Source: Funiculus sociatus GB2-C1 (GTDB lineage Bacteria; Cyanobacteriota; Cyanobacteriia; Cyanobacteriales; FACHB-T130). Taken from it: a stretch of DNA of 64,000 nucleotides. Position numbers and translations under genes: made by a program. The DNA lies in NCBI RefSeq assembly GCF_039962115.1, contig NZ_JAMPKJ010000001.1, positions 186,001 to 250,000 of the forward strand, read 5' to 3'. Below, one piece after another: positions 26,740-34,631 of this stretch (positions are counted from its first letter, which is position 1; each line of letters opens with the position of its first letter). The notes below the pieces were generated by a model that saw nothing but the letters and a program-made list of their open reading frames with translations, was not told where the DNA came from and ran no database searches.

Positions 26740-27264
26740 ATGACCAGCAGCGAACAATATAAGCGTCAAGTAATGAACGATTTAGCTGGGGGTAACAGCG
26801 AATCTCTTGAAGATGCTCCTAGCGATCCAACAAAGGATTACCAAAGTTTTGATGATTTTGCTCAACGTTCCTCAAGAGATGAGCGTCGTCAACTGTTCGG
26901 ACGTTCCCTGCATCCAAACAGCATTCCACCAGCGCAGATGGAACCCGAACTGCAAAAAGCGATCGCGCAAATTAAACCCAACGAACGCGATGATGTAGCC
27001 AAGGAATTCTTCAAGCATTTGAAGCAAAGGGGATTAAGCGATCGCCAACTTGAGCAACAGTTGGGACTCTCTACCCATAACCCCAAGCACATGAGTGCTG
27101 ATGATGTCAGCAAACTGGCTTCCTTTACCTATCACAGCCACCCGGATATCTTCCAAGAAGTGTTAGCAGATCAGCCTGCGGTTGTCAAGTTTTTGAGCAA
27201 TCCAATGGTTGCAGCCGTCTTTGGTATTGTGGCTGCTAAGTGGCTAAGCGATCGCAAGCACTAA
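26740..27264 (+). CDS. Conserved hypothetical protein
   Basis: 174 residues from ATG 26740, with CAGGAG ten bases upstream; an in-frame TTG seven codons earlier is less likely. The protein is soluble and charged for most of its length (DDVAKEFFKHLKQRGLSDRQ), with a short hydrophobic C-terminal stretch (FLSNPMVAAVFGIVAAKWL) that may anchor it to a membrane. No catalytic motif or named family is recognised. It is the last gene before a terminator in the CsbD-lipoprotein run. Confidence 0.7.
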   Translation: MTSSEQYKRQVMNDLAGGNSESLEDAPSDPTKDYQSFDDFAQRSSRDERRQLFGRSLHPNSIPPAQMEPELQKAIAQIKPNERDDVAKEFFKHLKQRGLSDRQLEQQLGLSTHNPKHMSADDVSKLASFTYHSHPDIFQEVLADQPAVVKFLSNPMVAAVFGIVAAKWLSDRKH

Positions 27265-27304
27265 AGCAATCTAAAACTGAATTAAACGTTGGTTGTTGAA
27301 ACTT

Positions 27305-27334
27305 AGGCGATCCGGAAGCGATCGCCTTTTTTTG
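27305..27334 (+). terminator. Intrinsic terminator made with a HIP1 site
   Basis: AGGCGATC pairs with GATCGCCT around a short loop, followed by a run of seven T, about 40 bases after the preceding stop. Confidence 0.8.
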
Positions 27335-27349
27335 TTTATTATAAATCTT

Positions 27350-27589
27350 TCATAGTGCCAGTTTAATCTCGGAAGATTCTCCCAAAGCTTCATTTACTAC
27401 AATCAACTTTCCCTGATTATCGGCTCCTAATTGTTGATTTGCATTAAGTAGTTCAATTCCATAAATAGTGCCGTCTGGCGCTATATCCACATTCATTTCA
27501 TCACTTACCTGGATGGTTTCTACCTGTACTATTTTTTCTTGTAGGTAGATATAAGCAATGTTGTATCTTGGATCGTAAGTAAGTTTCAT
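27350..27589 (-). CDS. DUF2283-family protein
   Basis: 79 residues starting MKLTYDPRYNIAYIYLQ, the standard opening of DUF2283 proteins; an upstream TTG would add four residues. The pattern YIYLQ, VNVDIAPDGTIYGIELLNA (here MNVDIAPDGTIYGIELLNA) is diagnostic. These are small soluble proteins often found near toxin-antitoxin or mobile genes, without known activity. No partner gene adjoins it here. Confidence 0.85.
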   Translation of the reverse strand: MKLTYDPRYNIAYIYLQEKIVQVETIQVSDEMNVDIAPDGTIYGIELLNANQQLGADNQGKLIVVNEALGESSEIKLAL

Positions 27590-28047
27590 AAAATAACGCA
27601 AGTTGTTAGTTCTAAATATAGACAGTTTTATTCCTCCTAACCCCCTGAAAAAGCGATGCTGGAACTCGGAGGGAATCTCCTTTATTAGGAAGCATCAAGA
27701 CGGTGGGAAGATTCAAAATCCCCCTTTTTAAGGGTAGGGCTGTTTTATTCTGCCCTCACCCGCCAGGGACTTAAGTCCCTGGCTAATAGCCCAAGTCGTC
27801 TCAAGACGACTATAAAGAGTATATTTGAGTCGTCTTCAGACGACTTTCGCTATGAGACAGCGATTTCAATCGCTGGCGGATTTTCTGGGAATGAAACAGT
27901 CCTATCTTTTTAAAGGGGATGCCAGGAGGAGAGAAAAAGTATGAGCGCATCACTAGCAACTTAGGTTAGATTATTATGCCTTACACACTTAACCCACAAT
28001 CTCAACCCCAACTTAAAACAAGCTCTTTTCTCCTTCTTTTACCTTCC
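27590..28047. repeat. Intergenic region with a cluster of four palindromes
   Basis: Within 112 bases there are four near-perfect palindromes: a 22-base one at 27762-27783 (arms GCCAGGGACTT), AGTCGTCT/AGACGACT at 27794-27811, the same arms again at 27828-27845, and GCGATTtcAATCGC at 27860-27873. This looks like a REP-type non-coding element. Positions 27700-27740 also carry C-rich/A-rich filler (CCCCCTTTTTAAGGG). Confidence 0.75.
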
Positions 28048-29466
28048 TCAATCCCGCCGCCAAATCTTGATAGTGTTGTCCTCACTGCCACCACTAGCGA
28101 GTAGCTGCCCATCCGGGCTAAAGGCGACGGAATTAACACAGTTGGAATGACCAGTGAGAGTGCGGATTTCTTCGCCCGTACCCGGATGCCAAAGTTTGAT
28201 AGTCTTGTCGTTACTGCCACTAGCGAGTAGCTGCCCATCCGGGCTAAAGGCAATGCAAGAAACCCAGTCGGAATGACCAGTGAAAGTGCAGATTTCTTCG
28301 CCCGTACCCGGATGCCAAATCTTGATAGTGTCGTCCCCACTGCCACTAGCGAGTAGCTGCCCATCCGGGCTAAAGGCAATGCAAGAAACCCAGTCGCAAT
28401 GACCAGTGAAAGTGCAGATTTCTTCGCCTGTACCCGGATGCCAAATCTTGATAGTGTCGTCCCCACTGCGACTAGCGAGTAGCTGCCCATCTGGGCTAAA
28501 GGCGACGGAAGCAACCGAGTCAGAATGACCAGTGAGAGTGCGGATTTCTTCGCCTGTACCCGGATGCCAAATCTTGATAGTCTTGTCACCCCTGCCACTA
28601 CTAGCAAGTATCTGCCCGTCCGGGCTAAAGGCGACGGAAGAAACATAATTGGAATGACCAGTGAGGAGAGTGCGGATTTGTTCGCCTGTACCCGGATGCC
28701 AAAGTTTGATAGTCTTGTCAGCACTGCCACTCGCGAGTAGCTGCCCATCCGGGCTAAAGGCAATGCAAGAAACCCAGTCGGAATGACCAGTGAAAGTGCA
28801 GATTTCTTCGCCCGTACCCGGATGCCAAATCTTGATAGTGTCGTCCCCACTGCCACTAGCGAGTAGCTGCCCATCTGGGCTAAAGGCGAAGCCAGAAACC
28901 GAGTCAGAATGACAAGTGAGAGTACAGATTTCTTCGCCTGTACCCGGATGCCAAAGTTTGATAGTGTCCCAACTGCCACTAGCGAGTAGCTGCCCATCTG
29001 GGCTAAAGGCGACGGAGCAAACACGATCGGAATGACTGAGCATCTGTACGCATCGCCAAGATTGATGCGGCTCCAGCGATTTGTCTAACTTGGCAGGCTC
29101 CAGCGATTTGTCTAACTTGGCAATTAGTTCATCAAGTTTGTCATTTACTTCCGTTACTGTGGTACGCAGATCGCCGACCTCGCGGATGATATTTTTTTCC
29201 ATATTATCCAGCCGACTCTCAAGCCTATCAGCCCAATCACCCATTTCGTCACGAATTGCGCCGCTGATATTTTTTTCCATCTCACCCAGCCGACTCTCAA
29301 GCGCATCAGCTACATGAGCCATTTTGGTGTGGAACTCCTTGATGTCGGAACTGTCCCTGTGTAACGAAACTACAAAGCTTTGGGGATTACTAATCTGTTC
29401 TGTAAGGTTCTCTACCGCAGCCTTTAAATCCGGTAACTCGTCTTCACTGCGTGGCATTAGCTTCAC
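28048..29466 (-). CDS. WD40 beta-propeller protein with coiled-coil N-terminus
   Basis: 472 residues. Residues 1-135 are helical and charged with coiled-coil character (ADALESRLGEMEKNI and DRLESRLDNMEKNI, a small internal duplication) and include the exact tandem AKLDKSLEP x2. Eight WD40 repeats of about 42 residues follow, nearly identical: FSPDGQLLASGS, DDTIKIWHPGTGEEI, TGHSD. No signal peptide or enzymatic domain is seen, so it is probably a scaffold. The DNA repeats are about 126 bases and so similar that the copy number is likely variable. Eight units can close one propeller or leave one unit spare. Confidence 0.9.
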   Translation of the reverse strand: MKLMPRSEDELPDLKAAVENLTEQISNPQSFVVSLHRDSSDIKEFHTKMAHVADALESRLGEMEKNISGAIRDEMGDWADRLESRLDNMEKNIIREVGDLRTTVTEVNDKLDELIAKLDKSLEPAKLDKSLEPHQSWRCVQMLSHSDRVCSVAFSPDGQLLASGSWDTIKLWHPGTGEEICTLTCHSDSVSGFAFSPDGQLLASGSGDDTIKIWHPGTGEEICTFTGHSDWVSCIAFSPDGQLLASGSADKTIKLWHPGTGEQIRTLLTGHSNYVSSVAFSPDGQILASSGRGDKTIKIWHPGTGEEIRTLTGHSDSVASVAFSPDGQLLASRSGDDTIKIWHPGTGEEICTFTGHCDWVSCIAFSPDGQLLASGSGDDTIKIWHPGTGEEICTFTGHSDWVSCIAFSPDGQLLASGSNDKTIKLWHPGTGEEIRTLTGHSNCVNSVAFSPDGQLLASGGSEDNTIKIWRRD

Positions 29467-29575
29467 CTAAAATTACGATCGGCGGGGATTGATTGTGATC
29501 ATCTCTGTCTTAACTTACAAGATACCTTTTGGCATACAGGAGAAGAAGGCGATCGCATTCTCCCCCATCTAACAA

Positions 29576-29601
29576 CAAAAAAAGCCTGCGATCGCAGGCT
29601 T
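29576..29601 (-). terminator. Terminator of rpe (minus strand)
   Basis: A 20-base perfect palindrome (AAGCCTGCGA/TCGCAGGCTT, 29582-29601) is followed on the minus strand by a run of T, 48 bases after the rpe stop. Confidence 0.75.
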
Positions 29602-29648
29602 CGTTAGCGTAGCCGCACCCTTCGAGGATGCAGGCATAATTAATTAAA

Positions 29649-30344
29649 TTAAACCTTAGCCAACTCAGGAGTCGGACGCTTACTATTACGAATACCTTCA
29701 ATTGCTTCAGCGTAATCCTTCGCCTTAAACACAGCAGAACCCGCCACAATTGCATTAGCGCCAGCTTCCAAAACCTGCCAAGTATTGTTACCTTTCAAAC
29801 CCCCATCCACTTCAATCCAGGGATCTAAACCGCGTTCATCGCACATCTGGCGCAGCTTCCGGATTTTTGGCACCATCTCTGGGATAAAACTTTGACCGCC
29901 GAAACCGGGGTTAACGCTCATAATTAATACCAGATCGCAAAGCTCCAGCACATACTCAATCAAATCCAAAGGAGTAGAAGGATTGAGAACGACACCAGCC
30001 TTTTTGCCCAGTTCCTTAATTTGTCCTAGAGTCCGGTGCAGATGCGGTGAGGCGTTGTGTTCCGCATGAACGTAGATATGATCGGCCCCCGCCTTAGCAA
30101 AATCTGCGACATACTTTTCTGGTTCCACGATCATCAGGTGGACATCCAGCGGCTTTTGTGTAACAGGACGAATAGCTTCTACAATCAGCGGGCCAATGGT
30201 GATATTGGGGACAAAGCGACCATCCATCACATCAATGTGAATCCAATCTGCACCAGCGGCATCTACCGCCCGGATTTCCTCTCCCAGCCTACTGAAATCA
30301 GCTGATAGGATTGATGGAGCTACAACAATCGGCTTCTGGCTCAT
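29649..30344 (-). CDS. rpe: Ribulose-phosphate 3-epimerase
   Basis: 231 residues, a TIM-barrel. It interconverts ribulose-5-phosphate and xylulose-5-phosphate in the Calvin cycle and pentose phosphate pathway. Family motifs: [17 protein letters not shown], the metal-binding [16 protein letters not shown] and [12 protein letters not shown], and the C-terminal [13 protein letters not shown] with GSAVF. Complete and colinear with other cyanobacterial Rpe proteins as I remember them. Stand-alone gene with its own terminator. Confidence 0.97.
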   Translation of the reverse strand: MSQKPIVVAPSILSADFSRLGEEIRAVDAAGADWIHIDVMDGRFVPNITIGPLIVEAIRPVTQKPLDVHLMIVEPEKYVADFAKAGADHIYVHAEHNASPHLHRTLGQIKELGKKAGVVLNPSTPLDLIEYVLELCDLVLIMSVNPGFGGQSFIPEMVPKIRKLRQMCDERGLDPWIEVDGGLKGNNTWQVLEAGANAIVAGSAVFKAKDYAEAIEGIRNSKRPTPELAKV

Positions 30345-30460
30345 GGCTATTAATACTCTTTTGCGTCCTTGGGTTGTAATAAGTTTAACAAAAGATGTCG
30401 CAAGTCTTAAAAAATTGTGAAGTAATGCAATGCGTAATTTTATAGATTAGAACGCAGATT

Positions 30461-30690
30461 CAGAACCTCCCTAAAAAACGGGGGCAGTGGGGATCAAAAC
30501 CTAAGTTCCATCATGTTATATCCCCCCACATCAGAACCCCCTTTTTAAGGGGGCAGGGGGATCAAAACCTAAGTTCCATCACGTTTTTACAGATTAGAAC
30601 TCCCCATAAATTAGGGTTGGGGGGATCAAAAACTGAGTTCCATCACGTATTGATCCCCCCAACCCCCCTTTTTAAGGGAGGCTAAGAAAA
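30461..30690. repeat. Three degenerate tandem repeats of about 67-70 bases
   Basis: Each unit begins CAGAAC-C-CCC, continues with a TTTTTAAGGGGG-like block and GGGGATCAAAAC, then CTAAGTTCCATCA. Copies start near 30461, 30530 and 30595. The last joins a C-rich end, AACCCCCCTTTTTAAGGGAGG. They lie in the shared upstream region of rpe and the S8 peptidase gene (30345-30748), which contains no gene. Confidence 0.7.
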
Positions 30691-30748
30691 AATTGCACCG
30701 AAGCGTAAGTATCAATCAACCCTTCACACATTCATTGGAGAAGTTTCC

Positions 30749-32356
30749 TTGACGCAGCAGCAAATTGTCAAAAAACTGGCATGGCTTGTTTGGGGAATCA
30801 GTATTCCACTGATTACTGCACCTTCCTCACTGGCTAAAGATACGTCATCACTCGGAGAATCTGGCATTGATGTCCGCAAGCTGCACGCCCCTCCTTATAA
30901 TTTATTGGGACGAAAGATTGCTATTGGTCAGGTGGAAATTGGCAGACCGGGGCAATTTGGGTTAGATAAAACTGCGTCCAAGAAGCGAACATTCTCTCTA
31001 ATGCGAGTCTTTTATCGCGATACCCCAGCTAAAGCTGATAGCAATGTCGATGCTCATGCGGCAATGGTAGCGGCTGTGATGATTAGCTCGGATAAAGCTT
31101 TACCGGGAGTGGCACCGGAGGCACGGCTATATTCTTCTGCTGTTGGCTCACCCCAAAAAGCAGGACAACCGGAGGAGTGTTTATCTGCTCAACACGTAGC
31201 ACTGCAAAATGGGGGCGATGTCCGAGCGATTAATTTTAGTTTTGGCGAATCTTTGGAACGAGACTCGCGAACCGATCCGGTTTTGGATGGCAATGCTTTG
31301 TTAACACAATGTATTGACTGGTCTTCGCGGGTTCACGACGTGATTTATGTAATTGCTGGTAATCAAGGCAATGGCGGCATTCCCATTCCCACTGACAATT
31401 TTAATGGTGTGAATATTGCTTACACAACGCGCCGCCAGGATGTTTTTACTAAAGTGGACTTTGGCAATTTGAGTGCTGCACCCGTTGGTATTGGCAGGCG
31501 TTTGATTAACCGCGAAATTAATGTCGGGCCCCGCCGTTCGATTAATTTAGCAGCGCCGGGGAGCAATATTGATTTATTGAATCTGGAAGGAAAGGTTGAT
31601 AGTGTCACGGGGACGAGTTTTGCCGCTCCACATGTTACAGCTTCTGTGGCTTTGTTACAAGAATATGGCGATCGCCAGCTGCGAGCAAAACAGTCTAACT
31701 GGAGTTTAGATTCCCGCCGCCACGAAGTGATGAAAGCGGTGCTGTTGAACTCGGCGGAGAAAATCAAAGATAGTGGCGATGGTTTACGCTTGGGAATGAG
31801 CCGCGATATTTTGACCAAAGATAATCGCAATTGGTTAGAATCTGATGCCTACAAAGACCAAAAAATACCGTTAGATTTCCAAATGGGTACGGGACAATTG
31901 AATGCTTTTCGAGCTTACCAGCAATTTAGTCCTGGCCAGTGGAAACCTGATGCTGCACTCCCGCCGATAGGTTGGGATTACCAGACTGTAAAAGAGTCAT
32001 CGTTTCAAGATTATGTGTTAGAACAACCGCTGCAACAAGGCAGTTTTGTCTCAGTTACGCTTGCTTGGGATCGCCTGGTGGAGTTGCAAGATAAAAATAA
32101 GAACCAGCGGTATGATGTTGGGGAAAGTTTTAGCGATCGCGGTTTAAACAACCTTGACATTTACTTGATGCGCGTCGAAGACGATGACATCAGCAAAAGT
32201 ATCTGGTCTTCACAAAGCGATGTTGACAGTGTAGAACACATTTTTCACGAAATTCCCGCCACTGGTCGCTACAAAATCCGCGTCCAGTATCGTCAGAAAG
32301 TTAATGAAGATACCCAGCCTTACGCTTTGGCTTGGTGGACTGTACCGAAAAAATAA
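30749..32356 (+). CDS. Exported S8 (subtilisin-like) peptidase with altered catalytic triad
   Basis: 535 residues starting at TTG 30749, with TTGGAGAAG upstream. A signal peptide (about 1-29, ending SSLA) predicts export. The subtilase core (about 50-330) retains His103 in DAHAAMVAAVM, Asn205 of the oxyanion hole in IAGNQGNGG and Ser290 in GTSFAAPHV. At the expected catalytic Asp strand the sequence reads IAIGQVEIGRPG, so Glu63 seems to stand where Asp is normal. The rest (about 360-535) is a beta-rich C-terminal domain with SVTLAWDRLVEL and GRYKIRVQYRQK, similar to P-like domains. A serpin gene lies 250 bases downstream on the same strand. Activity is uncertain. Confidence 0.75.
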   Translation: MTQQQIVKKLAWLVWGISIPLITAPSSLAKDTSSLGESGIDVRKLHAPPYNLLGRKIAIGQVEIGRPGQFGLDKTASKKRTFSLMRVFYRDTPAKADSNVDAHAAMVAAVMISSDKALPGVAPEARLYSSAVGSPQKAGQPEECLSAQHVALQNGGDVRAINFSFGESLERDSRTDPVLDGNALLTQCIDWSSRVHDVIYVIAGNQGNGGIPIPTDNFNGVNIAYTTRRQDVFTKVDFGNLSAAPVGIGRRLINREINVGPRRSINLAAPGSNIDLLNLEGKVDSVTGTSFAAPHVTASVALLQEYGDRQLRAKQSNWSLDSRRHEVMKAVLLNSAEKIKDSGDGLRLGMSRDILTKDNRNWLESDAYKDQKIPLDFQMGTGQLNAFRAYQQFSPGQWKPDAALPPIGWDYQTVKESSFQDYVLEQPLQQGSFVSVTLAWDRLVELQDKNKNQRYDVGESFSDRGLNNLDIYLMRVEDDDISKSIWSSQSDVDSVEHIFHEIPATGRYKIRVQYRQKVNEDTQPYALAWWTVPKK

Positions 32357-32384
32357 AAAGAAAAAATTGCGCTCAGTCTAAATG

Positions 32385-32504
32385 GCGCTACGCAAACAAA
32401 GCCCGGATGGTGTGCGGATTTTATTATAGTCCGCGCACCATCCGGACTTCGTTTGTGTAGCCGCGTCCAATCTCCGGGTAATAATGCTTCGTTTGTGTAG
32501 CCGC
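32385..32504. repeat. Long imperfect inverted repeat plus direct repeat
   Basis: Positions 32385-32418 and 32430-32464 pair along about 34 bases with a few mismatches (CCCGGATGGTG against CACCATCCGGA) around an 11-base loop. The end word CTTCGTTTGTGTAGCCGC recurs directly at 32487-32504. It could act as a terminator for the peptidase gene, or be a remnant of a palindromic element. Confidence 0.7.
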
Positions 32505-32602
32505 AATTTTTAATCGCCGGGTGATCATGCTTCTCAATCAGTTACTAAAACTGTAACAGATGGAACGTTTGTGTTTTTTGTCCGTCATTCTAGATATAAA
32601 GA

Positions 32603-33895
32603 ATGTTATGGCAAAAAAGCAACAAAATGAATCCGCAAATATTAAATCAAGTAAAAGCGATCGCATCTGCAAGTATCATCGTTTTGGGTTTAGTTGGATG
32701 GTCATCACTAAAAAATCCTAATATAGCGATCGCTCGTCCCAATCAAGTGCAGGCACAAGTGTCTAAGAATAGTTCTGTAGATCAAAAGCTGGTTGCTGCT
32801 AATACTAAATTTGGTTTCAAGCTGTTCAAGCAAATTCTGAAAAAAGACAGCGGCAAGAACGTTTTTATTTCGCCTTCTAGTGTAGCGATCGCTCTTGCCA
32901 TGACCTACAACGGTGCCAGCGGCAAAACTCAACAAGCAATGGCGAACACCCTGGAAATCCAAGGAATGAGTTTACAGGAAGTAAACAGCTCCAATGAAGC
33001 TTTAAAAGCAATCCTAGAAAATCCAGACCCCCAAGTACAATTGACTATCGCGAACTCCCTTTGGGCAAGACAAGGAGTTTCTTTTAATCCAGACTTTCTC
33101 CAGAGGAATCGGCAATTTTATCAAGCAAAAATTACCGATTTAGATTTTAATAACCCTGATTCCCCATCTGTTATGAATAATTGGGTAAAGGAGAATACTC
33201 GCGGCAAAATCAATCAGATTGTCAATGGTCTAAGTTCAGATCACGTGCTTTTCTTAATCAATGCTATTTATTTTAAAGGCATCTGGACAAATGAATTTGA
33301 TAAAGCAAATACAGTTAATAAACCCTTTTACTTAACAAATGGCGCTCAGAAACAACATCCAATGATGTCGCGAAACGGAAAATATAGATACTATGAGACA
33401 GACCAGTTTCAGGCAATAAGTATTCCCTATGGTCAAGAAAGGCTGAGTTTTTATATTTTTCTGCCAAAACAAAATTCTAATCTGACAGCTTTATATCAAC
33501 AACTCAACACTGAAAACTGGGAGCAATGGATGAACAAGTTCACAATGCGACCAGGATTGATTCAAATGCCTCGCTTTAAAATGGAGTACGAAACTTCCTT
33601 AGCAGAGTCCCTAAAAGCGTTAGGTATGGAGTCTGCTTTTGACTCAAAAGCCAATTTTACTCAAATGAGTTCTATTCCACTCCAGCTTAACCAAGTCAAG
33701 CATAAAACCTTTGTAGAAGTAAACGAAGAAGGCACCGAAGCAGCAGCAGTAACTGCCGTAGGCGTAGTGACCTCATTGGCGCGCAGGCCAGAAGAACCGT
33801 TCCGAATGATTGTAGACCGCCCGTTCTTCTCTTGCATTAGAGATAATCAAACTGGAACCGTTCTATTTATGGGGTCTATTGTGGAACCGCAATGA
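32603..33895 (+). CDS. Serpin-family protease inhibitor, inhibitory type
   Basis: 430 residues; start ATG 32603, or ATG 32627 (eight codons shorter). An N-terminal hydrophobic segment (AIASASIIVLGLVGW) predicts export or membrane anchoring. The serpin fold is complete: KDSGKNVFISPSSVAIALAM, NWVKENTRGKINQIV, FLINAIYFKGIW, and the C-terminal FMGSIVEP. The reactive-loop hinge EEGTEAAAVTAVGVV (from about residue 375) has the small residues required for loop insertion, so it should inhibit. P1 lies in the following TSLARRPEE stretch, about five residues longer than in alpha-1-antitrypsin, so the target is uncertain. It overlaps the next gene by four bases and follows an exported S8 peptidase. Confidence 0.92.
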   Translation: MLWQKSNKMNPQILNQVKAIASASIIVLGLVGWSSLKNPNIAIARPNQVQAQVSKNSSVDQKLVAANTKFGFKLFKQILKKDSGKNVFISPSSVAIALAMTYNGASGKTQQAMANTLEIQGMSLQEVNSSNEALKAILENPDPQVQLTIANSLWARQGVSFNPDFLQRNRQFYQAKITDLDFNNPDSPSVMNNWVKENTRGKINQIVNGLSSDHVLFLINAIYFKGIWTNEFDKANTVNKPFYLTNGAQKQHPMMSRNGKYRYYETDQFQAISIPYGQERLSFYIFLPKQNSNLTALYQQLNTENWEQWMNKFTMRPGLIQMPRFKMEYETSLAESLKALGMESAFDSKANFTQMSSIPLQLNQVKHKTFVEVNEEGTEAAAVTAVGVVTSLARRPEEPFRMIVDRPFFSCIRDNQTGTVLFMGSIVEPQ

Positions 33896-34290
33896 AAGAA
33901 ATTGACTTGTTGGACAATAAAAACATCAGTAGGGACGAGCTGGAAACCCCACTATACCAACTATTTATTTATTTGATGCCTGTGGTTGGCTTTTTCCCGG
34001 CGCTGTGGACGCTTTACCGACGGGAGGGTAATCGACAACAACAAACCGTGAGCCGACTTTCCGTGACGCTGGCTATGGCTTGGCTGATGGCATACATTTT
34101 GGTGGGTGCTGGAGTTGCCCAAACTTCCGAGTTTTTGACCTTGCGCTTATTATTTATCAATAGCCTGCTGACATCGGGTTACTTTTTAGTCAGTTTATGG
34201 TTGATGGTGCGTCTATGGCAACGTAAATCGGTGCGTCTTCCGGGTATTAGTCAAATCGCTGAGGGTGTTGTTCGCAAACGCTTATCCTAA
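33892..34290 (+). CDS. Small membrane protein coupled to the serpin
   Basis: 132 residues with three or four predicted membrane helices: LFIYLMPVVGFFPALWTLY (about 24-42), LAMAWLMAYILVGAGVA (about 60-76) and LLFINSLLTSGYFLVSLWLM (about 86-105). Its ATG overlaps the serpin stop (ATGA), so it is translationally coupled. The family is not recognised. It may assist the serpin or be a membrane partner of the exported protease system. Cytoplasmic ends are basic. Confidence 0.75.
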   Translation: MKEIDLLDNKNISRDELETPLYQLFIYLMPVVGFFPALWTLYRREGNRQQQTVSRLSVTLAMAWLMAYILVGAGVAQTSEFLTLRLLFINSLLTSGYFLVSLWLMVRLWQRKSVRLPGISQIAEGVVRKRLS

Positions 34291-34631
34291 ATAGCTTTTA
34301 GCCTCATTTTGGAATCAAGCCACCTCCCTGTTTTCGTTTCCAACCAGAGACTGGGGATGAAAAAAGTAGAAGCGATCGCCTGCTTATTATTAACTTGGAA
34401 TCGGGTTATTCTGGTAGCCTAAGTATCTCAAGGGGACAAATTTGAAACTCTTGCCAACCTTTGCCTGATTTATCAACAAATCGGTGGAAAAACTGCTATG
34501 AGTGTTCTAGTGCAATTTGCGTAGGAACGGTATTTTTTTTACCTAAATGTCCGCCCCCCAGATTGCTCGATTATGCGCCCCTGTATTTATGGCAGATTTG
34601 TGCTAATTTTTTAGCGTGTGTGAGGAAGTCA
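34291..34631. other. 341-base spacer before the LCP gene
   Basis: The same frame as the LCP gene stays open upstream to 34461, but the predicted peptide (Cys/Pro-rich, no membrane anchor pattern) does not look real. One GCGATCGC site near 34372. No RNA or repeat is recognised. Confidence 0.4.

Noticed and set aside
28002-29024. A 340-codon open frame overlapping the WD40 gene on the same strand
   Set aside because: It is only open because the near-identical 126-base WD40 repeats (a multiple of three) contain no stop in that frame. Its composition is Ser/Leu/Arg-rich and repetitive, and the WD40 frame explains the DNA.
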